A stretch of 8,377 bases of DNA from Methanobacteriota archaeon (GCA_009779205.1 WRER01000021.1:1-8377); one strand, 5' to 3'. Positions 1 through 6,922 are shown, counted from the first letter of the stretch. Translations and numbers: made by a program. The notes: generated from the sequence alone by a model not told the origin.

Positions 1-2566
1 AACGAATTGCTGCATCATAATCCCCGAAATAATACTCTGCATTTCCTTTCTGTACCCAATATTCAGGCAGTGAATCCTCACGAACAGTCGCTTGCTCATA
101 TGCACGAATAGCTCCCAAAAGATCGTCATACGCCACCAGGGCAGAGCCAAGTCCTGCCCACGCCTCCGCACTGGCATTCCATGCAAGTGCTTGTTCATAT
201 GCAGACACTGCTTCCTTTGGCTGCTGCAAAAATTCATATGCAGCACCTATCTCAAGCCAGAGATTACCTTGCATGGGATCTAGTACTACCGCTCTTTGCA
301 ACATCACAATCGCTTCTTCTATCTCACCTTCCTGCAGAAGCGTGAGCCCCCGTGCAGCAAGTACTGTTGCACTCTCGCCACCTGCTCCCATTTCCCCACG
401 CAATTCTTCAAGTTGTTTTGCAACATGGTATAACGATGGATCTCCAAGAAGTGCTTTTTGATAGGCATACATTGCCTGCTCATCTGAAGAATCAGGAAGT
501 ACTCCCTGCATATAGAGATCTCCAAGAAGTACCCATGCTGGTGCATATGTGTCATCGATTTCCAATCCTTGCATCAGATTGGCATATGTCTTGTCATACT
601 CTTCTGCCTCGAAATAGAAACGACCGAGTTCATACCATGGTTGCGTACTGTTTGGATCTATAGAAACAGCTTCAAGATAGGCATGCTCAGCCTCCATTTG
701 TTCACCCTCTGCCTCATATAATGCCCCAATTGCGAGAAATGGTAAGATTGAGGTAGGATCTGCTGCTTTTGCCAGTTCATACCAACGCATTGCTTCTCTT
801 GTGTCTGCAATGATCACTCCATCTTCAGATGAATTGAGTTCCCGATCTCCTCGTGCAATAAACTTTTCAACTGAAAATGGATCTGCTTCTATGAATGTAC
901 TGTATTCATCGAAAAATGATGTATATTCTTTAAAAAATGGAATTGGAGTTTCATATTCATTATACAGCGCCAGGTACAATCTGCTATCTTCTTCTCCAAC
1001 AGAATGGAATCGTTCCCGTGCTTCCTCCGCACGACCGAGTGAAAGCAGTGCGAGTCCTTGCAATAATTGCATATCTATCGCACGAGGGACTTTGTCAAGT
1101 ACTTTTGTAAAATGTTCATTTGCAGACTTGAAATCTCCCATATTCAAGCTTTGGATTCCGAGTTGTGCAATATATTCAAGATCTTCAGGAGATATGATCA
1201 GCAGTTTTTCAATAACTTCCCGTGCTTCCTTGTACATTTCAAGTTCAACAAGGGTTGTAAACAGATGCACAAGGGCTCGTTCATCACGTTCTCCAAAGTC
1301 AGATAAGGCAATCCACGCTATGTTCTCTTCAAGAGCTCGTTCGTAGTTCCCAGCAGAATAGTACACAAGAGCTGCTGTTTCCCGAAGATCGACATTGTCT
1401 GAGTGGACTGGCAATGCCACTTCAACTGTTGCTATGGCTTCTGTATGATTATTCCGCTCTGAAAGAATGAGTGCTTTGAGCACACTTGCATCTACATGTG
1501 TTGGATCTCGAACAAGAACTTCATTACAAAGAGCTAGTGCTTCATCATATTGATTTTGTGTGACATAGTACGAAGCTCTCATTGAAAGAGCAGAGAGCTC
1601 TTGTGCATCCCCAGATAATTGTGGTTCTTGGATGAGATACAAAGAATCAATGCATCCTGGATAGGTCTTTGTTCCAGTCCCTATCTTTCGAACAGAGAGC
1701 GGATCATGAAAACCTGCATCAATCACTGCTGACTGATACCAGTTCGGGAATGCAAGGCCTTCGAGTGCTGGCTGTGTTTCACTTGTGATATACGATAGGG
1801 TATAGAACTGAGGCGCTGTTGTCTCTAAAAAGAGATACCCTCTTGTTCCATTACAATCTGTTGCTCCAATTCCTGCTGCTGCATGGCCCATGTATTCGAT
1901 GATTGCCGTGTCATATCCATTATATGCAAGCATTGCTGCAACGAGAAGTGCTTTATCATCACAGTCTCCAGCTCGTTCATACAGTACCTCTACTGGAAAG
2001 AGCGTTCGCGCTGCATTCATTGTTCGATACTGAATTGATTGAATCCAGACCTCAGAGATGTCAATCAGATTTTTATTAGAGAGTTCTGGATTATTGTATA
2101 GTACAGATTCAAGTTCTGCGGTTATTGATGCATAAAAATCATGCCAGATGGGCTGCATGGCAAGTGTTGACCAGCGCAACTCATAGAGTTCTGATGAGTA
2201 ACATGGACCTGTAAAAGCTACGTCACGATTGCCTTCATGTGCAGCCAGATAAAGATTTTTATCGATAGGGATAGTAATGGTGTAACGAGTTCCATTGATA
2301 GTGAATGGAAATGTTGCTTCTTCGATGAGTGCAGGACCTTGAACAGGGCCAAGACTTGGGAACGCAGTAATAACACATTCTTCTATCTGAGCTGCCATTT
2401 GTTCTATTTCAAATCCATTACCGAGGGTATGAGAGGCATCTGAATTAATACCATTAATTTCTTCAAGATCAATGTCAGAGTCCGTATTTTCTGCGGCTCC
2501 TATTGTGCAAAATCCGATGCATATAATGAAAAAAAGCATACACCAAGATAATGTCTTCACATGCAT
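1..2566 (-). CDS. Exported transglutaminase-like / TPR-repeat protein, C-terminus beyond the window
   Basis: One uninterrupted frame of 855 codons runs from ATG 2566 off the left edge. Residues 1-25 form a signal peptide: HVK, a hydrophobic stretch from about 5 to 22, and a likely cleavage site near GAA|EN, so the protein probably acts outside the membrane. Residues about 120-260 look like a transglutaminase-like cysteine protease core: AGDCDDKALL places the candidate nucleophile at C202, with H228 (MGHAAAG) and E248 (YLFLETT) as possible triad partners; the usual third residue is Asp. From about 321 to the edge there are at least 13 TPR units of 34-38 residues (for example 606-639, 640-673, 734-766, 767-800), broken by an irregular linker at about 523-590. 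TPR arrays bind proteins, so this may be a cell-envelope protease or scaffold; the substrate is unknown. The start lies 31 nt after the metallo-beta-lactamase stop, with no clear SD; GTG 2560 is an alternative. Peptidase activity is inferred from family resemblance only. Confidence 0.88.
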   Translation of the reverse strand, partial: MHVKTLSWCMLFFIICIGFCTIGAAENTDSDIDLEEINGINSDASHTLGNGFEIEQMAAQIEECVITAFPSLGPVQGPALIEEATFPFTINGTRYTITIPIDKNLYLAAHEGNRDVAFTGPCYSSELYELRWSTLAMQPIWHDFYASITAELESVLYNNPELSNKNLIDISEVWIQSIQYRTMNAARTLFPVEVLYERAGDCDDKALLVAAMLAYNGYDTAIIEYMGHAAAGIGATDCNGTRGYLFLETTAPQFYTLSYITSETQPALEGLAFPNWYQSAVIDAGFHDPLSVRKIGTGTKTYPGCIDSLYLIQEPQLSGDAQELSALSMRASYYVTQNQYDEALALCNEVLVRDPTHVDASVLKALILSERNNHTEAIATVEVALPVHSDNVDLRETAALVYYSAGNYERALEENIAWIALSDFGERDERALVHLFTTLVELEMYKEAREVIEKLLIISPEDLEYIAQLGIQSLNMGDFKSANEHFTKVLDKVPRAIDMQLLQGLALLSLGRAEEARERFHSVGEEDSRLYLALYNEYETPIPFFKEYTSFFDEYSTFIEADPFSVEKFIARGDRELNSSEDGVIIADTREAMRWYELAKAADPTSILPFLAIGALYEAEGEQMEAEHAYLEAVSIDPNSTQPWYELGRFYFEAEEYDKTYANLMQGLEIDDTYAPAWVLLGDLYMQGVLPDSSDEQAMYAYQKALLGDPSLYHVAKQLEELRGEMGAGGESATVLAARGLTLLQEGEIEEAIVMLQRAVVLDPMQGNLWLEIGAAYEFLQQPKEAVSAYEQALAWNASAEAWAGLGSALVAYDDLLGAIRAYEQATVREDSLPEYWVQKGNAEYYFGDYDAAIR

Positions 2567-2597
2567 GATCAGAAATTGAGCATGATGTAATGAAATC

Positions 2598-4130
2598 TTA
2601 TGGGTGATGTTGATGACAGCGAGACGTGTATTGTATCTGTTCACTGTTTGGGATCAGGCGTGAGCTCCCTGCTCCATCAATATAGGATAATGGTCCATGT
2701 CCACAGCAGATGCACAGTGGAGGCAGGTTTTTTTCTTTTCGTTCCAGATCGATTCTGTGTGCAAGGGCAAGCAATGCTTTTCGCTCTCGTCGTACGAGTT
2801 CAGGATTCACATTCACTGTTGTGAGGAAGTATACTGCAAATTGATTATATGCTGAGCGTTCTTCGCTAAGATATTCAAGATTGAGGATTGTATCTGATGT
2901 GAACAGCACTCCCTGCTCGCGGCATAATAGATATACAAGGCCATGCTGATGTCCACCACAACTCAGCAGAATCTGAAACGAAAGCCCTGCAAGCTTCATA
3001 GTGTCAAGTACTGAAAACCCTCCAACGGTCTCTCCCTGTGGCTCTGAGAAGAACTGTGGGTTCATTGCCGGATGCATGCCAGAAAATCGATTTATCATCG
3101 TTGTATATCCTTGTTCTGGAATTGAAGCTTCTACGACAGATCCTTGTGCACGATTGTTTGTGAGTATGATATCATATGTTCCTTTATGCATGTAGACAGG
3201 GCATTGATAATATCCTGAGGCTCCACAATGATCTGCATCAGCGTGTGTTACCATTATTGTTGTGAACTTGGTGCTATCAATCCCATAAAACGAGAACATC
3301 TCTGTTACATCAGGATAATAACACCCATACCCAGTATCAATCATCACCTGTTCATCTGCTGATTGGAGTACAAAGATATTTCCTCCGCCAGGAAGTTGAA
3401 AACAAAACAGTCTCACTTCCGGTGTGATTTGAATACATTGCAGATCTGCATAGAACCCTTCTTTGGATGTTTTTCGAAGAGCATTTCCATTTTGAAGCAT
3501 TTGTCCCATATATACGTGATATGGGCGGCTTGGAGCAATCATCTGCTCAGCCATGTGTGTGAACTTACAGATGAGATCAGTTAGTTCTCTTTCTGAGGCA
3601 TCTGGGAGGAGATGAGCAAGGTTATTGCGGTATGAGATCATCCATGGAACTGCTGAAAAATAATCGTCCACTGCATCAAGAGGTGTCATCAATGAGACAT
3701 CTATGCCAATCTTTTTGATATCAGTTAAGAACTCGATCTCGCTTTGTTTTCTTCCGACTAAGGCATATTGCAAGACAGTTTTTCGATTTTTCTCCGTTTC
3801 TTCGTCATATATACATGATCCAATGAAGAATCGGTGTGTTTTACAACATGCGAGGAAGGATGCATACGGAAATGGGGCTGTACGATCGAGATGTATTGTA
3901 AGAGAAAATGTATCTGCCGCTTCAAGATCGAGCATTCCAAAAGACTCTGCAATTGCATGAATTTCTCCGGTGTTTTCAAGACAGATTGAAACGCATCCTG
4001 CACCACTTTCCACAAAAAAGTATGCAGATGGGATCTGTTTTGAAATAGACTCAGTAAATCGAATTGCTGTGTTCACATCAGATGCAAGATATATCCACCT
4101 TTGTTTTTGGATATCTGAGTTCGGCATCAT
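2598..4130 (-). CDS. Metallo-beta-lactamase-fold hydrolase with unrecognised N-terminal domain
   Basis: From ATG 4130 the protein has 510 residues, about twice the length of a lone MBL domain. The C-terminal half (about 238-485) is an MBL fold: THADADHCG gives H296, D298, D300 and H301, then CGGHQHG (H394), FTSDT (D413) and CCGHG (H478). This matches the two-metal ligand order HxHxDH...H...D...H, with Asp replacing the second His, as in some known MBL subfamilies. The first 230 residues match nothing I recognise; they contain an adjacent CC pair near 95 and no obvious membrane segment or signal peptide, so the protein is probably cytoplasmic. The substrate is unknown. The gene begins 16 nt after the Fe-S ATPase stop and its own stop is 31 nt before the TPR gene, so co-transcription is likely. 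No SD is visible. The frame is open upstream to TTG 4160, which would add ten residues and overlap the previous gene; ATG 4127 is also possible. The fold call is firm; the function is not. Confidence 0.85.
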   Translation of the reverse strand: MMPNSDIQKQRWIYLASDVNTAIRFTESISKQIPSAYFFVESGAGCVSICLENTGEIHAIAESFGMLDLEAADTFSLTIHLDRTAPFPYASFLACCKTHRFFIGSCIYDEETEKNRKTVLQYALVGRKQSEIEFLTDIKKIGIDVSLMTPLDAVDDYFSAVPWMISYRNNLAHLLPDASERELTDLICKFTHMAEQMIAPSRPYHVYMGQMLQNGNALRKTSKEGFYADLQCIQITPEVRLFCFQLPGGGNIFVLQSADEQVMIDTGYGCYYPDVTEMFSFYGIDSTKFTTIMVTHADADHCGASGYYQCPVYMHKGTYDIILTNNRAQGSVVEASIPEQGYTTMINRFSGMHPAMNPQFFSEPQGETVGGFSVLDTMKLAGLSFQILLSCGGHQHGLVYLLCREQGVLFTSDTILNLEYLSEERSAYNQFAVYFLTTVNVNPELVRRERKALLALAHRIDLERKEKNLPPLCICCGHGPLSYIDGAGSSRLIPNSEQIQYTSRCHQHHP

Positions 4131-4146
4131 GGAAGCGGAATGGATG

Positions 4147-5031
4147 TTATGGATGTTCAACGATCTCGATCAGTGATTCCATAACATGCTCTACTGAATC
4201 CCTTGTTGGTGAGTCCTTGTGACGCAGGATATATGGTCTTCCTTCGTCGCCTGCTACTCTGACTTCTGGATCCAGAGGAATGCTGCCAAGGAACGGAATC
4301 TGATATTCTTCTGCTATCTTTGCCCCGCCTCCCTTTCCAAAAAGATCGATTTCTACAGCGCAATGTGGACAGATAAGACCAGACATATTCTCAATGATGC
4401 CAATTGTTGGGATTTCAAGCTTTTCAGCAAATTTAATGGCCTTTGAGCTATCAAGTGTTGAAACATCCTGAGGCGATGTTACTATTACTGCCCCTGCTAT
4501 GTTTGGAGCGAGTTGAACGATCGACAATGCTTCGTCTCCTGTACCTGGCGGAAGATCAACGATAAGGTAGTCAAGAGCACCCCATTGTGTTTCACTTAAA
4601 AATTGAGATATTACTGCATGTTTCATAGATCCACGCCAAATAACGGGAGAATCTGGAGATGGAAGCAAAAATGCCATTGATACAGCTTTCAGTGAGCCTG
4701 TTATCTTAACCGGGACGATTTTATCTCCTTCAGCTAATAGCTCGTGCTCTTCAATTCCCAACATTTTTGGAATGTTTGGACCATGGATGTCCAGATCTAA
4801 AAGACCAACTTGACGACCATGGTTTGAGAGAGCATATGCAAGATTAACAGCAACGGTTGACTTTCCAACACCTCCTTTACCTGATAGGACGAGGATTACA
4901 TGATTAACATCAATAGTAGCCTTTGGTGGAAGACCGTCTGTGCCTTTGCTCGATGAGCAGGTTTTTGTATGCTCGCAGGATGAGCAGGTATTATCACATG
5001 ATTCAGCGGGATTTTGTTCTGTTTCTACCAT
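4147..5031 (-). CDS. Mrp/Nbp35-family Fe-S cluster carrier ATPase (ApbC-like)
   Basis: The 294-residue protein belongs to the MinD/Mrp class of P-loop ATPases that bind and deliver [4Fe-4S] clusters to apoproteins in the cytoplasm. Visible motifs: an N-terminal cysteine cluster C12-x3-C16-x2-C19-x5-C25 resembling the Nbp35 N-terminal site; the deviant Walker A GKGGVGKS at 51-58; the switch I DIHGPN at 81-86; the Walker B region VDLPPGTGDEA at 158-168; the family signature ENMSG at 214-218; and the bridging CxxC (C221, C224), which holds a cluster at the dimer interface. Length and domain order are complete. ATG 5031 has an archaeal SD (GGTGA) 6 nt upstream, so the start is well fixed. It lies 98 nt after ykgJ and 16 nt before the metallo-beta-lactamase gene. 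A TATA-like box and a palindrome in the upstream gap suggest it may also be transcribed on its own. The family call is strong; which client proteins it serves is not visible. Confidence 0.95.
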   Translation of the reverse strand: MVETEQNPAESCDNTCSSCEHTKTCSSSKGTDGLPPKATIDVNHVILVLSGKGGVGKSTVAVNLAYALSNHGRQVGLLDLDIHGPNIPKMLGIEEHELLAEGDKIVPVKITGSLKAVSMAFLLPSPDSPVIWRGSMKHAVISQFLSETQWGALDYLIVDLPPGTGDEALSIVQLAPNIAGAVIVTSPQDVSTLDSSKAIKFAEKLEIPTIGIIENMSGLICPHCAVEIDLFGKGGGAKIAEEYQIPFLGSIPLDPEVRVAGDEGRPYILRHKDSPTRDSVEHVMESLIEIVEHP

Positions 5032-5037
5032 ATTATT

Positions 5038-5042
5038 TCACC
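5038..5042 (-). promoter_or_regulatory. Shine-Dalgarno site of the Mrp/Nbp35 gene
   Basis: On the minus strand GGTGA stands 6 nt before ATG 5031. This is a common archaeal SD core and supports that start codon. Confidence 0.7.
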
Positions 5043-5043
5043 A

Positions 5044-5056
5044 TCTCACAGTGAGA
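5044..5056. promoter_or_regulatory. 13-bp palindrome in the Mrp/Nbp35 leader, candidate operator
   Basis: TCTCACAGTGAGA is a perfect inverted repeat: 6-bp arms around one central base. It sits directly upstream of the SD and just downstream of where transcription would start from the TATA-like box at 5084-5091. That is a typical place for an archaeal repressor to block initiation. Only the symmetry and position are seen; the binding protein is unknown. Confidence 0.35.
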
Positions 5057-5083
5057 GTTGTCTCTTATGATTTGCGAACCAGC

Positions 5084-5091
5084 ATAATAAA
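5084..5091 (-). promoter_or_regulatory. TATA-like box upstream of the Mrp/Nbp35 gene
   Basis: On the minus strand TTTATTAT lies in the 98-nt ykgJ-mrp gap. With usual archaeal spacing it would start transcription near 5062, giving a leader of about 30 nt that contains the palindrome and SD. It implies an internal promoter within the otherwise co-directional cluster. The call rests on sequence and spacing alone. Confidence 0.3.
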
Positions 5092-5107
5092 CACGATCCA
5101 CCTGTAT

Positions 5108-5128
5108 GTTTCATTCGTAGAATGAGAC
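5108..5128 (-). other. Hairpin just after the ykgJ stop
   Basis: GTTTCATTC and GAATGAGAC form a near-perfect inverted repeat around GTA; the inner 6 bp (5111-5116 with 5120-5125) are perfect. In the minus-strand transcript the hairpin begins 2 nt after the ykgJ stop. It has no strong U-run behind it, so 3'-end processing or stability is as likely as termination. Confidence 0.3.
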
Positions 5129-5129
5129 A

Positions 5130-5612
5130 TTACCGTACTATTCGATATCCATGCTTCTGAAACAGGTTTACTACTGATATATCCCATTTTTCATCAGAAA
5201 GGCTGCCCAGTCTGTGTGCATGTTCTTTCCATATAGTACTAACATCTTCGCGTTCCGCACACAGATGTCTCCACCCCATTATTCTTCCAACTCTGATACC
5301 TGCTGGATCGAGGATGAGAATTCTCCAACAATCATAATCCTGACATATTGCAGGTCTTGTGAGGTGACATGTGCAGTACCCTTTCTTTTCTGTTTCTCGA
5401 AATCTGAAGAAAGGGCAGGAGTCAGGATATGTTTCAAATATGCTTTTATCTAAGAAAAGGTCTTGTTTGTCAGGATCAACAAGAACTCGCTTTTTTTCTC
5501 CTGTATATTCATTTTGCAGCAAGAATTCATCCTCCTTGATCTGTTTTACTATCACATGCACGAGACCAAGTGTTGTACAACACTCTCCACATTGGCTACA
5601 GAAAAAAGACAT
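5130..5612 (-). CDS. YkgJ-family CxxCxxCC (zinc/iron-chelating domain) protein
   Basis: This 160-residue protein carries the YkgJ signature FFCSQCGECC (C5, C8, C11, C12) at its very N-terminus. Further cysteines typical of the family follow: C66 in SCPFF, then C80, C82, C90 and C95 in the YCTCHLTRPAIC...C pattern, and C118. Family members are described as putative zinc- or iron-chelating proteins; their biochemical role is poorly known. There is no signal peptide or membrane segment, so it is likely cytoplasmic. I chose ATG 5612 because GAGG lies 5 nt upstream; GTG 5618, two codons earlier in frame, overlaps that SD and is better read as part of it. It is the first gene of a minus-strand series with an Fe-S carrier ATPase next (98 nt away), which fits a role in metal or Fe-S chemistry, but that link is inferred from position. 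Confidence 0.88.
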   Translation of the reverse strand: MSFFCSQCGECCTTLGLVHVIVKQIKEDEFLLQNEYTGEKKRVLVDPDKQDLFLDKSIFETYPDSCPFFRFRETEKKGYCTCHLTRPAICQDYDCWRILILDPAGIRVGRIMGWRHLCAEREDVSTIWKEHAHRLGSLSDEKWDISVVNLFQKHGYRIVR

Positions 5613-5614
5613 GT

Positions 5615-5621
5615 TCACCTC
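5615..5621 (-). promoter_or_regulatory. Shine-Dalgarno site deciding the ykgJ start
   Basis: On the minus strand GAGGTGA precedes ATG 5612, with five bases between the GAGG core and the ATG. The in-frame GTG at 5618 lies inside this site, so the ATG is favoured as the true start. Confidence 0.7.
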
Positions 5622-5647
5622 AGATTAACGAGCTTGAAGTTATTCGT

Positions 5648-5659
5648 TGTAATATTACA
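5648..5659. promoter_or_regulatory. Palindromic TATA-like element between divergent genes
   Basis: TGTAATATTACA is a perfect 12-bp palindrome in the 91-bp gap between ykgJ (start 5612) and the membrane-protein gene (start 5704). Its TAATATTA core lies about 42 nt from one start codon and 50 nt from the other. It could act as a TATA box in both directions or as a dimeric operator. Promoter function is inferred from base composition, symmetry and spacing. Confidence 0.4.
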
Positions 5660-5703
5660 TTACGTTGGATATCTTTTTTGCCTTGAGAGATAATGTAAGT
5701 AAT

Positions 5704-6048
5704 ATGGTTGAAAAAATGGAATTTTGGCCATCAGCATTGATAGGCTTTGTTGTGATGCTGATCCTGTCTATTCTGCCTTTGCCAGGTCCACTGATCGGAG
5801 GATTTATCGCAGGATTCTTATTCAAGGAAGGAATTGTGGGCGGAGTGAAAGTAGGACTCGTTTCGGGTATCTTTGGAGCAATTGTTATCTCGATCCTATT
5901 GGTTCTCTTTGGAACAATGTTTCTTGGTATCATTGGATTGCTTGCAGGCTTTGCAGGGATGGTGGCGCTTGTTGCACTTGCATTATACAATGGGATCTTT
6001 GCACTTGTCGGTGGTGCCATTGGTGGACTGATCGTCGGGAAGAGCTAA
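5704..6048 (+). CDS. Small DUF5518-like integral membrane protein
   Basis: From ATG 5704 the product has 114 residues and is almost entirely hydrophobic, with about four membrane segments near 10-25, 28-41, 48-70 and 73-111; the last stretch may split in two. It is rich in Gly and small residues, including LPLPGPLIGGFIAGFL at 24-39 and a closing LVGGAIGGLIVGKS. The PxxGxxIGGFxAGxL pattern followed by GVKVGLVSGIFGA resembles DUF5518 membrane proteins of methanogens and haloarchaea, whose function is unknown. The frame is open back to TTG 5665, and ATG 5716 is also possible; no strong SD settles the choice. It is divergent from ykgJ, and a pyrimidine-rich terminator candidate follows, so it is probably monocistronic. 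Minus-strand frames over it have no matching features. Confidence 0.75.
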   Translation: MVEKMEFWPSALIGFVVMLILSILPLPGPLIGGFIAGFLFKEGIVGGVKVGLVSGIFGAIVISILLVLFGTMFLGIIGLLAGFAGMVALVALALYNGIFALVGGAIGGLIVGKS

Positions 6049-6070
6049 TGTGATATAAAAAACATTCACA

Positions 6071-6085
6071 TTCTTCTCTCTTTTT
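6071..6085 (+). terminator. Pyrimidine/T-rich terminator candidate
   Basis: TTCTTCTCTCTTTTT begins 22 nt after the stop of the membrane-protein gene. Archaeal RNA polymerase commonly stops at such T-rich tracts without a hairpin. No stem precedes it. Confidence 0.45.
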
Positions 6086-6136
6086 AACAGTTCTCATTTG
6101 ATTCTCATATGTTGATGCGGCACCTTCGATGATCGT

Positions 6137-6192
6137 ATGAAAAATGAGGGCCGTCAATTGAAGCAAAATATTAAACAATCTGCATTTTTCAT
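6137..6192. repeat. 10-bp inverted repeat with 36-nt spacer
   Basis: ATGAAAAATG (6137-6146) and CATTTTTCAT (6183-6192) are exact reverse complements. A second weak stem overlaps on the left (CGG..CCTTC at 6118-6127 with GAGGGCCG at 6146-6153, one G-T pair). The two stems compete, so this could be an RNA switch or simply AT-rich coincidence. Confidence 0.35.
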
Positions 6193-6231
6193 GTATGGGG
6201 GCAAATTTCATTTTGTTTCTCACATTTTGTC

Positions 6232-6254
6232 TGATTTAGATTGAAGGTAAATCA
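6232..6254. repeat. Hairpin with 7-bp perfect arms
   Basis: TGATTTA (6232-6238) and TAAATCA (6248-6254) pair perfectly around a 9-nt loop. No gene boundary is adjacent and no T-run follows, so its role is unclear. Confidence 0.35.
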
Positions 6255-6587
6255 TTCTCTGGAAGTCGATTTAACCATTAGATCAGTTTTTCTGCACAAC
6301 CACATATCTAACTGGTCGGTGAAATGGCTCGCATCTTTGGTTTGTCATAGAAGGGGGGTAGATGTGAGATTAGCAATTCAATTTGGAAAGGAATAGCTTT
6401 TGCAGGTGAAACATGGTCTATTGTTAAATGAGATTATTCTCGTTCGAGTTCACAGTCCAAATGCGTCAGACGAATGGCATATCATCATTTCAGGGTAGGT
6501 CTCCGAGCGACGTTGAAAAAATGGATTTCAGGAACATAATTTTAAAAATAGTCTTGATTTAAAACTATCTGAATGATTTTATTTTTA

Positions 6588-6620
6588 CACGAACTCATAA
6601 AGTATAAAGCACGAACTCAT
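6588..6620. repeat. 11-bp direct repeat, two copies 22 nt apart
   Basis: CACGAACTCAT occurs at 6588-6598 and exactly again at 6610-6620. Only two copies exist and the spacer is 11 nt, so it is not a CRISPR. It could be a paired binding site, a small duplication, or a trace of an insertion. Confidence 0.45.
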
Positions 6621-6712
6621 CAATGTATGGATCAGAGGTATTGGGAGTATCAGGTGGAGTCATACATTATACCAAGTCTGGTTATAAGTGAAGTGAACAG
6701 AGAAGCATCCAG

Positions 6713-6922
6713 AGCACGCCATCTCTTGTCTGCACAACGGCGTGCTAATGACATAACTGTTTGCATCAATTTAGGTCTGACCTGCATAGCTGACGCGCAT
6801 TGCAGCCAGATTCATTCGGGATCCCACCCGTTCATTACATTTCCCCCCATCATTAATGAAAGGCTCACTTCACCAGCAGATTGGTATTCATGTTATGATA
6901 GCCAGTCCCCCGGTGATCCACC
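6713..6922. other. Hairpin-dense block, candidate structured RNA or intron remnant
   Basis: Within 210 nt several perfect short stems follow one another: AGCACGCC/GGCGTGCT (6713-6720 with 6739-6746), whose loop holds a further TTGT/ACAA stem; AGGT/ACCT (6773-6783, 3-nt loop); CTGCA/TGCAG (6782-6786 with 6801-6805), which competes with GCTG/CAGC (6789-6792 with 6803-6806); CGGG/CCCG (6817-6830); ACCA/TGGT (6872-6885); and GGTG/CACC (6912-6922, 3-nt loop). The block is GC-richer than its surroundings. This pattern suits a folded RNA or part of a catalytic intron more than a gene. Group II intron domain V, RNase P and SRP RNA signatures were looked for and not found. The strand is undecided. Individual 4-bp stems can arise by chance; the 8-bp stem is the strongest item. 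Confidence 0.35.

Noticed and set aside
439..530. 14-bp direct repeat GATCTCCAAGAAGT at 439-452 and 517-530.
   Set aside because: Both copies fall at equivalent places of consecutive TPR-type units in the coding frame, so the repeat reflects protein repetition.
92..2443. Several plus-strand frames of 60-180 codons, the longest at 801-1346.
   Set aside because: They lie opposite one continuous minus-strand frame with a signal peptide, a protease motif and TPR repeats; they have low-complexity Ser-rich translations and no motifs of their own.
4131..4160. TTG 4160 as the start of the MBL gene.
   Set aside because: It would overlap the Fe-S ATPase stop and is a weak start codon; ATG 4130 just after that stop is more likely, although neither has an SD.
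5650..6223. Minus-strand frames of 121 and 97 codons opposite the membrane-protein gene.
   Set aside because: Their Pro/Ile/Asn-rich or mixed translations are shadows of the hydrophobic plus-strand gene, which has family-like features.
6437..6458. CGTTCGAGT resembles a tRNA T-loop.
   Set aside because: The flanking bases do not form a T-stem, and no acceptor, D or anticodon arm is found upstream.
6461..6562. Plus-strand 33-codon frame starting at ATG 6461, and a nearby longer frame interrupted by TAG codons.
   Set aside because: No SD, no homology I recognise, and nothing suggests pyrrolysine read-through in this window.
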